Positions 50,347 to 50,796 of a DNA stretch of 50,796 bases are shown here, one piece after another; positions within the stretch are counted from its first letter, which is position 1, and each line of letters starts with the position of its first letter. The notes under the pieces are model-generated. The model was not told the origin of the DNA, ran no database searches, and saw nothing but the letters and a program-made list of their open reading frames with translations. This stretch comes from Bacilli bacterium (lineage in GTDB: Bacteria > Bacillota_I > Bacilli_A > RFN20 > CAG-826), in assembly GCA_017442875.1 (NCBI GenBank), contig JAFSPN010000036.1, positions 1 to 50,796 on the forward strand, given 5' to 3'. Position numbers and translations under genes: made by a program.

Positions 50347-50559
50347 CTACGCTACTAGAATTTTGCTAGCAACGGAGCGATCCAATGCTAGCCTTCCTTC
50401 TTTAACAGCGACAACCACTCCGCCGTTAACAGAAGAAATAACCTTGATAGAGGAGTTCACTAAAATACCAAGACTTTCTAGATGTTTCTTTGTTTTTTCA
50501 TCAAGAAGTATTCTCACCACTCTCATATCAATGTTTGTTGGTGCTAATGCAATTGGCAT
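50347..50559 (-). CDS. FeoA-domain protein
   Basis: FeoA-like protein of 70 residues, shorter and more diverged than its neighbour: MRVVRILLDEKTKKHLESLGI, then VISSVNGGVVVAVKEGRLALDRSVA. Twin feoA genes before feoB are common in Firmicutes. First gene of the iron operon; AAGGAGG before the ATG at 50559. Confidence 0.88.
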   Translation of the reverse strand: MPIALAPTNIDMRVVRILLDEKTKKHLESLGILVNSSIKVISSVNGGVVVAVKEGRLALDRSVASKILVA

Positions 50560-50577
50560 AAATAGTCCCTCCTTAGT

Positions 50578-50595
50578 AGTTAGCCTTAACTAACT
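50578..50595 (-). promoter_or_regulatory. DtxR-type operator, copy 1
   Basis: AGTTAGCCTTAACTAACT: 6-bp arms AGTTAG/CTAACT around a six-base centre. It resembles the DtxR/IdeR/MntR iron box (TTAGGTTAGCCTAACCTAA) and covers the predicted transcript start of the Feo operon, as expected for iron-dependent repression. Confidence 0.75.
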
Positions 50596-50601
50596 GCAAT
50601 C

Positions 50602-50629
50602 ATTATATACTTATAATTTCGTGTGTAAA
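50602..50629 (-). promoter_or_regulatory. Promoter of the Feo operon
   Basis: On the minus strand TTTACA, 16 bases, TATAAT, between the two DtxR-type operators. Confidence 0.7.
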
Positions 50630-50635
50630 GAAAAA

Positions 50636-50653
50636 AGTTAGCCTAAACTAACT
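50636..50653. promoter_or_regulatory. DtxR-type operator, copy 2
   Basis: AGTTAGCCTAAACTAACT, the same arms as copy 1 and a centre differing at one base. It lies 58 bp from copy 1, upstream of the Feo -35 box and on the side of the divergent gene at 50767, so it could act on both directions. Confidence 0.7.
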
Positions 50654-50671
50654 CATATGACTTGAAAAACT

Positions 50672-50712
50672 AAATTCCGTTTTTAGAATTGATTGTCCGT
50701 TTTTCGGAATTT
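50672..50712. repeat. Inverted and direct repeats before the right-edge gene
   Basis: AAATTCCG (50672-50679) and CGGAATTT (50705-50712) form an 8-bp inverted repeat. Within it TCCGTTTTT occurs twice, at 50676 and 50696, 20 bp apart. It may be an operator of the divergent gene; no clear promoter was assigned for that gene. Confidence 0.4.
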
Positions 50713-50766
50713 TCTCTTACAAATGATATGTTTTATATGTCTATGCTTCCGTAGAAAGGAGGACTT

Positions 50767-50796
50767 ATGAAACAAAAGCATATGACAAAAGAGATG
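50767..50796 (+). CDS. Start of a divergent plus-strand gene cut by the window edge
   Basis: ATG at 50767 preceded by AAAGGAGG with four bases between. Only ten residues, MKQKHMTKEM, are visible. It is the only plus-strand gene start supported in the window. Its divergent position across iron boxes makes a regulator plausible, but the family cannot be told. Confidence 0.6.
   Translation, partial: MKQKHMTKEM

Noticed and set aside
1-50796. Mycoplasma-type code with TGA as tryptophan
   Set aside because: TGA ends several genes within tight ATGA overlaps, and tryptophan is encoded by TGG in conserved positions.

Overview
The window is low-GC bacterial DNA in which all but one of the supported genes lie on the minus strand. 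Gene content points to an anaerobic, fermentative relative of the Bacilli/Erysipelotrichia/gut-Mollicute branch of Firmicutes. It has AGGAGG-type ribosome binding sites, SigA-type promoters, zinc-ribbon S14 and L36, an NAD-linked [FeFe] hydrogenase, an Rnf complex and Feo iron uptake. The standard bacterial code is used, not the mycoplasma code: TGA ends several genes inside ATGA start/stop overlaps (for example at 22376-22379, 24301-24304 and 47604-47607). The species cannot be named from the sequence alone.

Layout, read in the direction of transcription from right to left. 50.8-46.3 kb: an iron operon (two FeoA proteins, FeoB, a FeoB-associated Cys protein, an HMA protein, a ZIP transporter) behind two DtxR-type operators, with a divergent gene cut by the right edge. 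46.3-45.95 kb: non-coding, with hairpins and the S10 operon promoter and leader. 45.95-30.97 kb: a continuous S10-spc-alpha ribosomal operon with secY, adk, map, infA and rpoA; rpmD is absent and five ribosomal proteins carry long Ala/Pro/Glu/Lys-rich tails. 30.8-28.7 kb: a secreted Cys-repeat lipoprotein and gpsA. 28.6-21.9 kb: the rnfCDGEA-(NqrM-like)-rnfB-apbE-NusG II-Gx operon. 21.8-18.8 kb: a large secreted M6-like metalloprotease. 18.7-14.5 kb: hydC-hydB-hydA. 14.4-9.5 kb: cysS, a cation/proton antiporter, an MgtC-like protein, rlmB and a SigH-like sigma factor. 9.4-6.1 kb: the ECF transporter core (ecfA1, ecfA2, ecfT) and truA, then yebC. 5.3-3.6 kb: a small unknown gene, rplM-rpsI and tRNA-Ile(GAT). 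3.5-0 kb: a zinc/metal ABC importer with two Cys-rich accessory proteins.

How the genes fit together. The trimeric hydrogenase and Rnf share the ferredoxin and NAD(H) pools, and Rnf couples ferredoxin/NAD redox to an ion gradient. ApbE, the NusG II protein and the Gx transporter are the usual Rnf satellites. The Feo and Znu systems supply metals to these iron-sulfur and zinc proteins. In Bacillus the order alpha operon, ecfA1-ecfA2-ecfT-truA, rplM-rpsI is continuous. Here it keeps order and strand but is split by about 21 kb holding the redox modules and the cysS-rlmB-sigH block.

The observations most worth checking are: a short RnfB without its ferredoxin domain beside an NqrM-like assembly protein; twin operator-like elements 63 bp apart at the hydrogenase promoter; a Rex-like palindrome on a probably leaderless rnfC; the shared low-complexity tails on five ribosomal proteins; the Cys-rich accessory pair of the zinc operon; and the hairpin array before the S10 operon. 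No CRISPR array, insertion sequence, prophage or rRNA gene was seen.
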